Positions 16,250 through 24,904 of a stretch of DNA of 64,000 nucleotides are shown here, piece after piece. How positions within the stretch are numbered: the first letter of the stretch is position 1; each line of letters opens with the position of its first letter. Position numbers and translations under genes: made by a program. The notes beneath the pieces were generated by a model. That model was not told the origin of the DNA. It saw only the letters and a program-made list of their open reading frames with translations, and made no database searches. The DNA lies in NCBI GenBank assembly GCA_963805305.1, contig CAWDTM010000003.1, positions 434,001-498,000 of the forward strand. Reading direction: 5' to 3'. The DNA is from CAVXEH01 sp963805305 (GTDB taxonomy: Bacteria > Chloroflexota > Limnocylindria > QHBO01).

Positions 16250-16768
16250 ATGCCGACCGCGGTACCCGTCTGCCCCCACTGCTCCGCGCCGGCCGAGAGA
16301 CCGCTGGTCTGTGAGCGATGCGGCTGGCGCTGGCACGCCAATCCCTACCCGGCGGCGGGGGTCCTCATCGAACGGGCGACGCCGCGTGGGGAAACCGAGA
16401 TCCTGCTTCTTCGCCGCGCCGTGGAGCCCGGATTCGGGGCATGGGACCTCCCGGCGGGCTTCCTGGAGCCCAACGAGACCTCCGAGGACGGCGCGCGCCG
16501 CGAGGGACGCGAGGAGTCCGGCCTGGAGATCGAGCTGGTGCAGCTCATCGGCGTCTACTCAAGTCCCGAGGGAAACGCGGTCGCCGCCGTCTACCGCGCG
16601 CGACCCGTCGACCCGGTCGCCGCCGTGCGCCCGGACCACGAGTCCAGCGACCATGCCTGGGTCGCACGCGCCGATGTCGCGGCATGGCTGCCCCGCATGG
16701 CGTTCCGGTCGATGGCGGCCGCGCTCGACGACTGGGCCAACGGGCGGGTGGGCCGTCCCCGCACCTGA
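16250..16768 (+). CDS. Nudix hydrolase with N-terminal zinc ribbon
   Basis: A 172-residue Nudix hydrolase that would cleave a nucleoside diphosphate linked to another group. Residues 8-22 carry two cysteine pairs (CPHC and CERC), a zinc ribbon as in NudC-type NADH pyrophosphatases. The Nudix box begins near residue 69 with GFLEPNETSEDGARREG, continues REESGL, and fits G-x5-E-x7-R-E-U-x-E-E-x-G-U. The NudC-specific SQPWPFPxS motif is absent, so the substrate is open. It starts one base after the ArsC-like stop, so the two are co-transcribed. Confidence 0.88.
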   Translation: MPTAVPVCPHCSAPAERPLVCERCGWRWHANPYPAAGVLIERATPRGETEILLLRRAVEPGFGAWDLPAGFLEPNETSEDGARREGREESGLEIELVQLIGVYSSPEGNAVAAVYRARPVDPVAAVRPDHESSDHAWVARADVAAWLPRMAFRSMAAALDDWANGRVGRPRT

Positions 16769-16783
16769 GCGAGCGGCAGGCGG

Positions 16784-17686
16784 TCAGCGCGCCGCGCCGA
16801 CCGCCTCGTGCAGCAGCGCACGCATCACCCCTGGCCGTTCCAGCCAGGGAAAGTGGCCGACGCCCGGCAGGACGTGGAGCTGCGACCCCGGCACCAGCGC
16901 GGCGCCGGCGCGGATCGCCTCGACCGGAATCGGATCGCGCGCGCCGTGGATGAAGACGGCGGGCACGCGCAGGTTCGGCAGCGCCGCCTCCAGGGTGCCG
17001 CGCTCGAGATGGCCATGGACGGACTCCCACGTCGCGAGATGACCGGGCAGGTCCATGTCGTACGCAGGCATCGGCGGCGCCGCCGCAGGCTCTGCGAAGT
17101 AGGAGGGCCAGACCAGGCCCAGGGCCTCGATCTCCTGGGCCACGGTCACCTCGCCGGACTCCTCGAGGGCATTGATCTCCTCGATGCGCGCCCGTGCAGC
17201 GGCGGCGAGGGGCCGCATGAGGTTTTCGCCGAACGCCTCCTCGCCCCCGTCCCCCATTGCGCCGAGCGAACTCGTGACCACGATGCCCGCCACATGCTCC
17301 GGGTGCATCACGGCAAGGTGCATCGCCAGGTAGCCGCCCCACGAATGGCCGAGCACCCACGGCCGCTCCCAGCCCAGGTCATGCATCACCGCGACGGCGT
17401 CGGCGGCGTGGCCCTCGACGCTCCGATCCCCCTCTACCACCGAGGGCGCGATGCCGCGCTGCTGGTAGTGGACGACCGTGAAGACCGGCGCGAGCTCGGC
17501 CGCGAGGGGCGCGAGGTAATCGGAGAGGCCGGGCCCGCCGTGGAGCAGGAGGAGCTCCGGCCCCGCGCCGAGACGATGGCCGTCGAGCGTGCCTCCATCG
17601 ACCGCCAGCCGCAGCTGCACGCCCGGGACATCGCCACCTTCGGCACCCCCGGTTGTGACCAAAGGCTCAGGTGCACGCTTGCGCAT
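16784..17686 (-). CDS. Alpha/beta hydrolase, proline iminopeptidase-like
   Basis: A 300-residue alpha/beta-hydrolase. The oxyanion loop is LLLHGGPG near residue 44, the nucleophile elbow is GHSWGG near 113, a likely acid Asp is in HGARDPIPV and the catalytic His is in GVGHFPW near the C-terminus. The HGGPG motif and helical cap are typical of prolyl aminopeptidases and related amide hydrolases. It is probably cytoplasmic, since the N-terminus is basic but has no signal peptide. The start MRKRAPEP at 17686 follows an ATAC-type hexamer at short distance. It is monocistronic, tail to tail with the Nudix gene. Confidence 0.85.
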   Translation of the reverse strand: MRKRAPEPLVTTGGAEGGDVPGVQLRLAVDGGTLDGHRLGAGPELLLLHGGPGLSDYLAPLAAELAPVFTVVHYQQRGIAPSVVEGDRSVEGHAADAVAVMHDLGWERPWVLGHSWGGYLAMHLAVMHPEHVAGIVVTSSLGAMGDGGEEAFGENLMRPLAAAARARIEEINALEESGEVTVAQEIEALGLVWPSYFAEPAAAPPMPAYDMDLPGHLATWESVHGHLERGTLEAALPNLRVPAVFIHGARDPIPVEAIRAGAALVPGSQLHVLPGVGHFPWLERPGVMRALLHEAVGAAR

Positions 17687-17744
17687 GTGTGCAGTATCCG
17701 CGCGGGGGAAAGCCCGCCCGTCGGTCGCACGCACGAGGCTGCGC

Positions 17745-17750
17745 TACACT
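17745..17750 (+). promoter_or_regulatory. -10 element of mdh-gltA operon
   Basis: TACACT preceded by GC, 28 bases before ATG 17779. A leader of about 22 bases with an AGGGGA ribosome site follows, so this operon is not leaderless. Confidence 0.55.
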
Positions 17751-17778
17751 CGAACGCAGAGAAGATCACAGGGGAACC

Positions 17779-18768
17779 ATGCCGGACGCACATGTCAAGG
17801 TCGCCGTCACCGGCGCCGCGGGCCAGATCGGATACGCCCTCCTGTTCAGGATCGCGTCGGGCCAGATGTTCGGGCCCGATACGACCGTCGACCTGCAGCT
17901 CCTCGAGCTGGAGGCCGCCCTCCCCGCGCTCGAAGGCGTGGCCATGGAGCTCGACGACTGCGCCTTCCCGCTCCTTCGTCGCGTCGTCCGCACTTCGTCG
18001 GCCGAGGTGGCGTTCCGTGACGCCAACTGGGTGCTCCTGGTCGGGGCCGTGCCGCGCAAGGCCGGCATGGAGCGCAAGGACCTGCTGGCCGTCAACGGCG
18101 GCATCTTCACCGCCCAGGGGCGAGCCATCGGCGCGAATGCCGACGACGACGTTCGCGTCCTCGTGGTCGGCAACCCCTGCAACACGAATGCCCTGATCGC
18201 ATCCGCGAACGCACCGGAGATCCCCGCGGACCGCTGGTTCGCCATGACCATGCTCGACCAGAGCCGTGGCCGTTCGCAGCTGGCGGCGAAGGCGGGCGTG
18301 GCCGTCGACGCGGTGCAGGACCTGGCGATCTGGGGAAACCACTCGGCCACCCAGTTCCCCGACTTCTACCACGCCACGATCGACGGCCAGCCGGTCCCCG
18401 AGGCGATTGGCGACGAGGCGTGGCTGCAGGGCGAGTTCATCAGCATCGTTCAGCAGCGCGGCGCCGCGATCATCAAGGCCCGTGGCGCGTCCTCGGCGGC
18501 GAGCGCGGCGAACGCCGTGGTCGACACCGTCAGCAACATCGCGCGCCCGAACGGGCGGCTCTTCTCCGTGGCGGTGAAGGCGCCTGCTGAGGGCGGCTAC
18601 GGCGTCCCCGAGGGCCTGGTCTTTGGATACCCCGTTCGCGCCACGGCGCCGGGCAGCATTGAGATCGTGCAGCGGATCGAGCACGGTCCGTGGGCACAGG
18701 CCAGGATCGACGCGACGCGCAATGAGCTCCTCGAGGAGCGCGAGGCAGTAAAGGACCTGATCTCATGA
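17779..18768 (+). CDS. mdh: Malate dehydrogenase (NAD)
   Basis: TCA-cycle enzyme oxidising malate to oxaloacetate. The 329-residue protein has the dinucleotide loop VTGAAGQIGYALLFRI near residue 9, substrate arginines in VPRKAGMERKDLL near 95, VGNPCNTNA near 134, MLDQSRGRSQLA near 156 and the catalytic His in WGNHSATQFPD near 186. This is the cytosolic/Thermus-actinobacterial MDH type rather than the LDH-like type. An acidic residue after strand two (LELE) suggests NAD. Its stop overlaps the citrate synthase start (ATGA), so two consecutive cycle enzymes are translationally coupled. Confidence 0.96.
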   Translation: MPDAHVKVAVTGAAGQIGYALLFRIASGQMFGPDTTVDLQLLELEAALPALEGVAMELDDCAFPLLRRVVRTSSAEVAFRDANWVLLVGAVPRKAGMERKDLLAVNGGIFTAQGRAIGANADDDVRVLVVGNPCNTNALIASANAPEIPADRWFAMTMLDQSRGRSQLAAKAGVAVDAVQDLAIWGNHSATQFPDFYHATIDGQPVPEAIGDEAWLQGEFISIVQQRGAAIIKARGASSAASAANAVVDTVSNIARPNGRLFSVAVKAPAEGGYGVPEGLVFGYPVRATAPGSIEIVQRIEHGPWAQARIDATRNELLEEREAVKDLIS

Positions 18769-20105
18769 CCGACCAGACCGCCGTTCGCCCTGCCGGAGGC
18801 AACGGCAACACCCCGGCTCCCGCCCGTTCCGCCACGCTCACGTTTGGCGACCAGACCGTGGAGCTGCCGGTCATCGTCGGTTCGGAGGGCGAGACGGCCC
18901 TCGACATCGCCAGGCTCCGCGCCCAGACCGGCCTCATCACCATGGACCACGGGTACGTGAACACCGGGTCGTGCACGAGCGCCATCACGTTCCTCGACGG
19001 CGAGCGCGGCATCCTCCGCTATCGCGGCTACCCCATCGAGCAGCTGGCGGAGCAGAGCTCATTCCTGGAGGTCGCCTACCTGCTGATCTACGGCGAGCTG
19101 CCATCGCAGGCGCAGCTCGAGACGTGGGTGACGAACATCACCCATCACACGCTGATCCACGAGGAGATGCGGCGCTTCTTCGACAGCTTCCCGTACGACG
19201 CGCACCCCATGGCGGTCCTCGCCTCGGCCACGGTGGGGATGTCGACCTTCTACCAGGACGGCCGCGATCCGTGGGATCCCGAGGTGGCCGAGCTCACCAT
19301 CCAGCGGCTCATCGCCAAGCTGCCGACCCTGGCGGCCTGGTCCTTCAAGAAGGCCATCGGGCAGCCGTACGTCTACCCCCGCAATGACCTCGACTACTCC
19401 TCGAACCTGCTGCACATGATGTTCGCCGTGCCGGCGGAGCCGTACGAGGTGCACCCCGACGTCGCGAAGGCGCTGGACCTTCTCCTGATCCTGCACGCCG
19501 ATCACGAGCAGAACTGCTCGGCCTCGACGGTGCGCATGGTGGGGTCCTCGCAGGCGAACCTGTACGCCTCCATCTCGGCCGGCATCTCCGCCCTCTGGGG
19601 TCCGCTCCACGGCGGCGCCAACGAGGCGGTCATCCGGACCCTTGAGCGCATCGTCGCCGATGGCGGCAACATCCGGAAGTACGTGGACCGCGCCAAGGAC
19701 CCGGACGCGAGCTTCAAGCTCCCCGGCTTCGGGCACCGCGTGTACAAGAACTTCGACCCGCGGGCGAAGATCATCAAGACCGCCGCGGAGCGCGTCATCG
19801 CGGCCACCGGCGCCGACGACGAGCTGTTCGAGGTGGCCCTCAAGCTCGAGGAGATCGCGCTGCACGACGAGTACTTCGTCCAGCGCAAGCTGTACCCGAA
19901 CGTGGACTTCTACTCCGGCCTGATCTACCGGGCCATCGGCTTCCCGAAGAACATGTTCACCAACTGCTTCGCCATCGGCCGGCTCCCGGGCTGGGTCGCG
20001 CAGTGGCGGGAGATGGTCGGGTCGCCGGACACCAAGATCGGACGTCCGCGCCAGGTGTTCACCGGCGAGACGATCCGGGACTACCTGCCGCTCGCGTCGC
20101 GCTGA
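18765..20105 (+). CDS. gltA: Citrate synthase
   Basis: Condenses oxaloacetate and acetyl-CoA to citrate. The 446-residue protein contains the strand-rich N-terminal domain of long type II enzymes (ITFLDGERGILRYRGYPI near residue 68) and the catalytic residues HADHEQNCSAST near 244, GPLHGGANEA near 281 and GFGHRVYKNFDPRA near 324. The length and N-terminal beta domain match hexameric bacterial enzymes such as GltA. It overlaps mdh, so the product of one enzyme (oxaloacetate) is the substrate of the other. A small acetyltransferase gene follows at 20135. Confidence 0.96.
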   Translation: MTDQTAVRPAGGNGNTPAPARSATLTFGDQTVELPVIVGSEGETALDIARLRAQTGLITMDHGYVNTGSCTSAITFLDGERGILRYRGYPIEQLAEQSSFLEVAYLLIYGELPSQAQLETWVTNITHHTLIHEEMRRFFDSFPYDAHPMAVLASATVGMSTFYQDGRDPWDPEVAELTIQRLIAKLPTLAAWSFKKAIGQPYVYPRNDLDYSSNLLHMMFAVPAEPYEVHPDVAKALDLLLILHADHEQNCSASTVRMVGSSQANLYASISAGISALWGPLHGGANEAVIRTLERIVADGGNIRKYVDRAKDPDASFKLPGFGHRVYKNFDPRAKIIKTAAERVIAATGADDELFEVALKLEEIALHDEYFVQRKLYPNVDFYSGLIYRAIGFPKNMFTNCFAIGRLPGWVAQWREMVGSPDTKIGRPRQVFTGETIRDYLPLASR

Positions 20106-20134
20106 GCGCGACGCCCGTCGACCAGCCCGGACCG

Positions 20135-20602
20135 ATGGCGCCCGCCGCTGACGGGGAGGAGATCCGCTACGAGGGCGACGCCTCGCTCGACGCGGCGTCG
20201 GTGAACGGCGCGTACGCGTGGGCGGATTGGCCGCAGCGAGAGCCGTGGCGCATCGAGGCAGCCTCGCGACGCTCGACGTGGTTCGCGGCACGCCTGGCCG
20301 ACGGGTCCCTGGTGGGCGTGGTTCGCCTGCTCGACGATGGCGGCCTGTACGCGAGCGTCTGGGACCTGCTCGTGCATCCCGCTTGGCGCCGCCGGGGGAT
20401 CGGGCATCGGCTGATGGCGCTCGCGCTCGAGCGCTGCCGGGACCGACGGCTGGTTGCGCTGGTCTCCACCCCCATGGCCCGCTCCCTGTACGCGAACCTG
20501 GGCTTCGTGTCCGAAGCCCACGGACACACGGCCCTGTACCTGCGCCCGCAGCGATCAGATGACGACGTGCCCGACATGCCCGACGGGCCCGATCCGGCCT
20601 GA
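20135..20602 (+). CDS. GNAT family N-acetyltransferase
   Basis: A 155-residue GNAT-fold acetyltransferase. The acetyl-CoA loop is VHPAWRRRGIGHRLM near residue 84, preceded by the strand WDLLV and followed by LVALVSTPMARSLYANLGF, the usual motif A/B order. The N-terminal half (YEGDASLDAASVNGAYAWAD) resembles small YncA/ArgA-like GNATs; the target is unknown. The start is taken at ATG 20135, 29 bases after gltA. It is likely the last gene of the mdh-gltA transcript, since a hairpin follows it. Confidence 0.82.
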   Translation: MAPAADGEEIRYEGDASLDAASVNGAYAWADWPQREPWRIEAASRRSTWFAARLADGSLVGVVRLLDDGGLYASVWDLLVHPAWRRRGIGHRLMALALERCRDRRLVALVSTPMARSLYANLGFVSEAHGHTALYLRPQRSDDDVPDMPDGPDPA

Positions 20603-20604
20603 GT

Positions 20605-20621
20605 GCCCTCCCCACGAGGGC
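20605..20621 (+). terminator. Short hairpin after the mdh-gltA-GNAT group
   Basis: Perfect six-base arms GCCCTC and GAGGGC around CCCAC, three bases after the stop. A possible terminator without a U-tract. Confidence 0.4.
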
Positions 20622-20689
20622 CGGCCCGGGTGCGCGGGACGCGGAATTGCCGAGCGCGACCCTCTCGAATCCGTCATAACTACGCGGAC

Positions 20690-21469
20690 ATGCGACTGAC
20701 CATCCTGGGGCGCAGCCCCGCCCGACCCAACCCCGGCGAGGCCTGCGCCGGCTATATCGTCGAGGGGGGCGACTCCCGCGTCCTCGTGGACGCCGGACCG
20801 GGCGTCGTGGCACAGCTCCTGCGGCGCAACACTCCCGACCAGCTGGACGCGGTGCTGATCAGCCACATGCACACGGACCACTGCCTCGACCTGATCACGC
20901 TGCGCTACAGCTACCCGTGGATCGACGTCGCGAAGCGGCGGCTGACCGTGTTCGTGCCGCCCGGCGCGACCGCCCAGCTCGCGGATCTTGCTTTGGGCGC
21001 CGGATACGCCAACTTCTTCGACAAGAGCTTCGTCTTCGTGGAGCACGACGGGAAGCGGCCCATCGAGGTTGGCGACCTGCGCTTCGAGCCCGACGAGACG
21101 CAGCACTACGTTCGCACCTGGGGCTTCCGGATCACAGCACGCGGCGCCGGCGAGGACCCGGACCGCGTGCTCGCCTACTCGGCCGATGCCGGCCCGTGCG
21201 ACGCCCTGCCGCGCATCGCCGACCGGGCCGACCTCTTTCTCTGCGAGGCGGGCCTGCGCTCCATCAAGGAGGACGACCCGGAGCCGCTCAGCCGCGGGCA
21301 CCTCCTCCCCTCGGAAGCCGGCGCCGTGGCCCAGGCGTCGCGTGCGAAACGGCTGGTCCTCACCCATATCCCGCTCCCGGATGGCGGTGAGTGGGCGCTC
21401 TCCGAGGCGCGTGCCGCCTACGACGGCGACGTCGGCATCGCGGAGCCGCTGCGTACGTACGAAGTCTAG
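20690..21469 (+). CDS. MBL-fold metallo-hydrolase
   Basis: A 259-residue metallo-beta-lactamase-fold hydrolase. The metal motif SHMHTDHCLD (H-x-H-x-D-H) is near residue 59, with further ligands likely in DETQHYV near 132, SADAGPCDALP near 164 and the C-terminal VLTHIPLP. This layout matches RNase Z-like/PhnP-type family members that act on phosphodiesters; the exact substrate cannot be told. The ATG at 20690 lies nine bases after a weak CATAAC hexamer. Convergent with the next gene. Confidence 0.85.
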   Translation: MRLTILGRSPARPNPGEACAGYIVEGGDSRVLVDAGPGVVAQLLRRNTPDQLDAVLISHMHTDHCLDLITLRYSYPWIDVAKRRLTVFVPPGATAQLADLALGAGYANFFDKSFVFVEHDGKRPIEVGDLRFEPDETQHYVRTWGFRITARGAGEDPDRVLAYSADAGPCDALPRIADRADLFLCEAGLRSIKEDDPEPLSRGHLLPSEAGAVAQASRAKRLVLTHIPLPDGGEWALSEARAAYDGDVGIAEPLRTYEV

Positions 21470-21493
21470 CGCGGATCCGTCAAACGCCAGGCA

Positions 21494-22144
21494 CTACGCG
21501 GCTGCGCCGGCCGCGTCCCCCGGGCAGGCCTGATTCGGGCTCAAGGGGCCGAAGCACAACCGGGCGCCTTGGCCGTAAACGACCTGGAAGGCGAACGGGC
21601 CGCTCCGATAGTTGATCCGGACCCCGCGGTACGAGTATTCGCCAGGGGTCGTCGTCCGCAGCTCGAGAATGACGTTGCCCTGGGACGGATTGCTGCGTGC
21701 GGCGACCGTCTGCGGCAGTACGCCCAGGTGGTTGCCCGGGTAGCGGGCGGCGATCGCGTCCGGGGTGTCCCAGACCGCCCCTGGCGGCGACCCGGCGTAG
21801 CCCGCGAGAACGAGCCGCGCACGTACGAGCTCGAGGCCCGGCGTTGCATCGACCAGGGCGACATCCTCCAGCTGCGCATCCCAGGGCCACGCATTGACGA
21901 GGAAGACAGTGGTTGCGAACACCTCGCCCGTCATCAGGCCGGCGGCCTCCGGGACGGCGATCTGGAATCCACCCTGCTGATCAGCGGGCTTGGTGTCCAA
22001 CCACAGGATGCCGTTCGCCGTCCCTTCCCGCATTGGCCCACCGGGATAGCGCAGGAGGCCCGTCAGGTTGAGCACCAGGACCGCGAGGGTGAAGAAGCCG
22101 ACACCGGCCGCGATCCAGCGTCGAGGTGCCCTCAGGGACGTCAT
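21494..22144 (-). CDS. Membrane-anchored hypothetical protein
   Basis: A 216-residue protein of unknown family. Residues 9-31 form one membrane segment (WIAAGVGFFTLAVLVLNLTGL). The rest looks like an extracytoplasmic beta-rich domain with IRVNYRSG-like strands near the end (YRGVRINYRSGPFAFQV) and two late cysteines (RLCFGP, QACPGD) that may pair. ATG 22144 follows GGGGGA at a good distance and is preferred to the GTG at 22171. There are no clear functional neighbours. Confidence 0.7.
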   Translation of the reverse strand: MTSLRAPRRWIAAGVGFFTLAVLVLNLTGLLRYPGGPMREGTANGILWLDTKPADQQGGFQIAVPEAAGLMTGEVFATTVFLVNAWPWDAQLEDVALVDATPGLELVRARLVLAGYAGSPPGAVWDTPDAIAARYPGNHLGVLPQTVAARSNPSQGNVILELRTTTPGEYSYRGVRINYRSGPFAFQVVYGQGARLCFGPLSPNQACPGDAAGAAA

Positions 22145-22238
22145 CGGATTCCCCCGTATGGGCGTCTGCACTGCGTGCCGACGTGGTCACATCGTTCACC
22201 CGGGCCGGGGTCGCGTCAAGGAGCGATCGGCACCCGTC

Positions 22239-22775
22239 CTAGCCCTCGCCCTCGATCCGCGCCCGCGCGATGTAGCGGTCGGCGGCCCAGGTCGCCGCGC
22301 CCCAGACCAGGGCAGCCACCACGGTGAACGCCACGGCGGAGGCGATCCACAGCGGGGCGCCGGACCCGGGCAGATAGCCGAAGAGCAGCATGGAGCCGAA
22401 GAAGAAGAAGACCACCAGGCCAATCATCACCAGCCCGATCTTGGCCGAGGTCCACAGGAACCAGGCGAACGAGTGGCCCTGGGCACGCCCGGCGAGCCAC
22501 AGGACGCAGGGACCTGCGGCGCCGGCCAGCGCGGTGTAGAGGCCCGGACCTCCGATCAGGGCACCCAGCCCGAGCCGGGTGTCCAGGATCACGGCGCTGA
22601 AGAGCCACACGCCCAGGAGCGAGCTGCCGGCGCCGATCCCCACCAGCCAGATCAGGAGGATCGTGGCGGTGCCGCCGGAGAGTCGCTCCATCAGCTCGCC
22701 CTGCGCGTCCGGGACGAGCTCGGTGGGACCGTCCTCCGCGATCGGCGGGGGCAGGTCGCGATGATCGTGCGTCAT
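22239..22775 (-). CDS. Hypothetical four-helix membrane protein
   Basis: A 178-residue integral membrane protein with an acidic cytoplasmic N-terminus of about 45 residues and four hydrophobic segments (TILLIWLVGIGAGSSLLGVWLF, then GPGLYTALAGAAGPCVLW, IGLVMIGLVVFFFFGSMLLF and IASAVAFTVVAALVWG). I do not recognise the family. The start at 22775 is supported by a TACCCT hexamer eight bases upstream, just after the metB stop. Confidence 0.7.
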   Translation of the reverse strand: MTHDHRDLPPPIAEDGPTELVPDAQGELMERLSGGTATILLIWLVGIGAGSSLLGVWLFSAVILDTRLGLGALIGGPGLYTALAGAAGPCVLWLAGRAQGHSFAWFLWTSAKIGLVMIGLVVFFFFGSMLLFGYLPGSGAPLWIASAVAFTVVAALVWGAATWAADRYIARARIEGEG

Positions 22776-22783
22776 GGAGGCCA

Positions 22784-22789
22784 AGGGTA
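22784..22789 (-). promoter_or_regulatory. -10 element between metB and the downstream membrane protein
   Basis: TACCCT on the minus strand preceded by GC, eight bases before ATG 22775 and immediately downstream of the metB stop codon. Confidence 0.55.
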
Positions 22790-22792
22790 GCG

Positions 22793-23971
22793 CTAGACCG
22801 ATGTCGTCGCCGCGAACGCGGCGTCGAGGTCCTCCACGAGGTCCTCGACACTCTCGATCCCCACGGAGAGGCGAACGAGCGAGGGCGGGACGGCGAGCGC
22901 CGAGTCCGCGACGCTGGCGTGGGTCATGGCCGCCGGAAGCTCGATGAGCGACTCGACCGCGCCGAGCGACTCGGCCAGGGTGAAGAGTCGGGTCGCCCCG
23001 GCCACGGCCCGAGCCCGGCGCTCGCCGCCGGCACCATCGGCCACCTCGAAGCTGACCATGGCGCCGGGGAGGCGCATCTGGCGCTCGACGAGCTCGCGCT
23101 GCGGGTGATCCGGCAGGCCGGGGTAGTGAACGCGGACGACCTCCGCGCGGCGGGCGAGCCACTCCGCCAGGAGCGCCGCATTGGCACTCGCGCGCTCCAT
23201 GCGAATCGCCAGCGTGCGCAGCCCGCGGAGAACGAGCCAGCAGTCGAACGGGGAGGGAACCGCCCCAGCTGCGTTCTGGTGGAAGGCGAGGCGCTCCGCG
23301 ACATCGTCGCGGCTGGTCGCGACCACGCCCCCAACGACGTCCGAGTGCCCGCCCAGGTACTTCGTGGCCGAGTGGAGGACCACGTCCGCGCCGAGATGGA
23401 GCGGTCGTTGGAGAAACGGGGTGGCGAAGGTGTTGTCGACGACCGTCAACGCACCGGACGCGGCCGCCAGGCGGGCGACGGCGCTGATGTCCACGATCTT
23501 GAGGAGCGGGTTCGTCGGCGTCTCGACCCAGACCATCCGGATCGCGCCGCCATCGGTCTCGCGCAAGGCCTCGGCAACCCCGTCGAGATCGCGCAGGTCC
23601 ACGGGCACCGGCGTGATCCCGTACCGGCGCCAGACGCGGTCCGCGAGGCGCCAGGTGCCGCCGTACACGTCGTCGCTCATGAGGATCCGATCACCCGGGT
23701 CGAGGAGGTAGAGCAGGTTCTGGGTGGCGGCCATTCCCGAGGCGTAGGCCAGCCCGTGCGTCCCGCCCTCGAGCTCGGCGATGGCCGCCTCGAGCGCGCG
23801 GCGGGTGGGATTCGAGGTCCGCGAATACTCGAATCCGTCGCGCGTCCCGCCCACGCCGTCCTGCTTGAACGTGGTGGCGAGGTGGATCGGCGGGACGACG
23901 GCCCCGCTGGCCGGGTCCGGCTCCGCGCCCGCGTGCACGGTCCGCGTCTCGAAATGGTCGCTATGCGTCAT
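22793..23971 (-). CDS. metB: Cystathionine gamma-synthase / PLP-dependent Cys/Met enzyme
   Basis: A 392-residue PLP enzyme of the Cys/Met metabolism family. It starts with FETRTVHAGAEPDPASGAVV, carries YSRTSNPTR near residue 50, YASGMAA near 76, DNTFATP near 175 and the PLP lysine in SATKYLGGHSD near 199. The ETRTVHAG opening and the SNPTR loop fit cystathionine gamma-synthase or gamma-lyase, which also act in reverse transsulfuration, so the exact reaction is uncertain. With the cysteine synthases at 27939 and 35268 it makes this a sulfur-amino-acid-rich region. A CAGAAT hexamer is nine bases upstream. Confidence 0.9.
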   Translation of the reverse strand: MTHSDHFETRTVHAGAEPDPASGAVVPPIHLATTFKQDGVGGTRDGFEYSRTSNPTRRALEAAIAELEGGTHGLAYASGMAATQNLLYLLDPGDRILMSDDVYGGTWRLADRVWRRYGITPVPVDLRDLDGVAEALRETDGGAIRMVWVETPTNPLLKIVDISAVARLAAASGALTVVDNTFATPFLQRPLHLGADVVLHSATKYLGGHSDVVGGVVATSRDDVAERLAFHQNAAGAVPSPFDCWLVLRGLRTLAIRMERASANAALLAEWLARRAEVVRVHYPGLPDHPQRELVERQMRLPGAMVSFEVADGAGGERRARAVAGATRLFTLAESLGAVESLIELPAAMTHASVADSALAVPPSLVRLSVGIESVEDLVEDLDAAFAATTSV

Positions 23972-23980
23972 GTGCCGGCC

Positions 23981-23986
23981 ATTCTG
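23981..23986 (-). promoter_or_regulatory. -10 element of metB
   Basis: CAGAAT on the minus strand, nine bases before ATG 23971. It is one base from TAGAAT, the strongest hexamer in this window. A second similar promoter-start copy lies at about 24736-24835. Confidence 0.45.
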
Positions 23987-24109
23987 GCATGGCCCGGGGC
24001 GGTCCCTGCCGGCCTCCGACAGGGTCGTGGCGGGCGATCCTCAATTGGCTCTTGACCATGGGGTGAGTTCGGCGACACTTCGTCAATCATCTTCCTTGGG
24101 GGAGAACCC

Positions 24110-24724
24110 ATGACACGCGCCCCGTGGATCATCGCCATGGCCGGCCTGATCGCGGTTGCCCTGGTGGCGTACGCCGTCCTGCGCTGGACCCCGCAGGTGC
24201 CCTCCGATGCGGCCAGCGTCTCCGTTGCCCGGGCGGCGGCGATTGGCCAGGAATGCCTGCCGCGGATCCACGGCTCGGCCGGCTACATGGATGCCTGCTG
24301 GGATGCTTTCCGATACACCAACGACCGCGACCCGGAGAAGGACTACTACATCCTTCGGGTCCACGCCACGTTTGGGCCCGGATCAGGCGGATCTCCACGC
24401 TGGGCGGTCCTCAAGGCCGTGCTCGACGGGACCCCTGCGGACAACGTGTTCAGCGCGTGGCCGGAAGGAGCTCCGGCGGGGCATGACGGGTCGTGTGAAT
24501 CGGTCCCCGTCGACCTCGGCATTGCCCTGCCCGAGACCAGCGAGACGGTCTGCGGGCACACCACCGGCGCCGACACCGGCACGTGGGGCCACGCGGCGAC
24601 CTGGACCTGTCTCGGATGCCTCTTGCCCGATTCCCGCGACCGGGCCCTGAGCCTGTACGAAGCGGTGGGCGTGGCACCTGGGACGACTCCCGCCTGGCAG
24701 ATCTACGCCGACATCGGCGGCTGA
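24110..24724 (+). CDS. Secreted or membrane-anchored hypothetical protein
   Basis: A 204-residue protein with one N-terminal hydrophobic segment (residues 5-24) that acts as a signal peptide or anchor. The outside part has many cysteines (QECLP, DACWDA, SCESV, TVCGHT, WTCLGCLLP), suggesting several disulfides. The family is not recognised. GGGGGAG lies a good distance before the ATG. Upstream, TTGACC at 24052-24057 and GACACT at 24074-24079 could form a -35/-10 pair. Confidence 0.68.
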   Translation: MTRAPWIIAMAGLIAVALVAYAVLRWTPQVPSDAASVSVARAAAIGQECLPRIHGSAGYMDACWDAFRYTNDRDPEKDYYILRVHATFGPGSGGSPRWAVLKAVLDGTPADNVFSAWPEGAPAGHDGSCESVPVDLGIALPETSETVCGHTTGADTGTWGHAATWTCLGCLLPDSRDRALSLYEAVGVAPGTTPAWQIYADIGG

Positions 24725-24738
24725 GCGTTCCCCGGCCG

Positions 24739-24835
24739 GGAAGCCGGCGGGCGGTCCGCGTCTCGAAGCGGTCGTTGTCCTGGTGGCGAGCGCGCCATCG
24801 GTCTCGGTCATGGGCGGGCCATTATGCCGCGGACT
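24739..24835 (-). pseudogene. Possible remnant copy of the metB promoter and first codons
   Basis: On the minus strand, a promoter-like CATAATGGCC and ATGAC start (ATG at 24811) resemble the metB 5' end (CAGAATGGCC and ATGAC at 23971). About 45 bases further on, the 16 bases TTCGAGACGCGGACCG are identical to metB codons for Phe-Glu-Thr-Arg-Thr. The copy lacks the rest of metB and has an insertion of roughly 26 bases. I read it as a decayed local duplication; a shared regulatory sequence is the alternative. Confidence 0.35.
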
Positions 24836-24863
24836 CCGCTGCCGGCCGGCTGGACCGTGGCAC

Positions 24864-24869
24864 TACAGT
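24864..24869 (+). promoter_or_regulatory. -10 element of the gene at 24905
   Basis: TACAGT with a leader of about 30 bases to ATG 24905, which has a GGGAGCGAGG ribosome site. Confidence 0.4.
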
Positions 24870-24904
24870 TCCACCACACCGGAAAGGGAGCGAGGTCCGA
24901 AACG

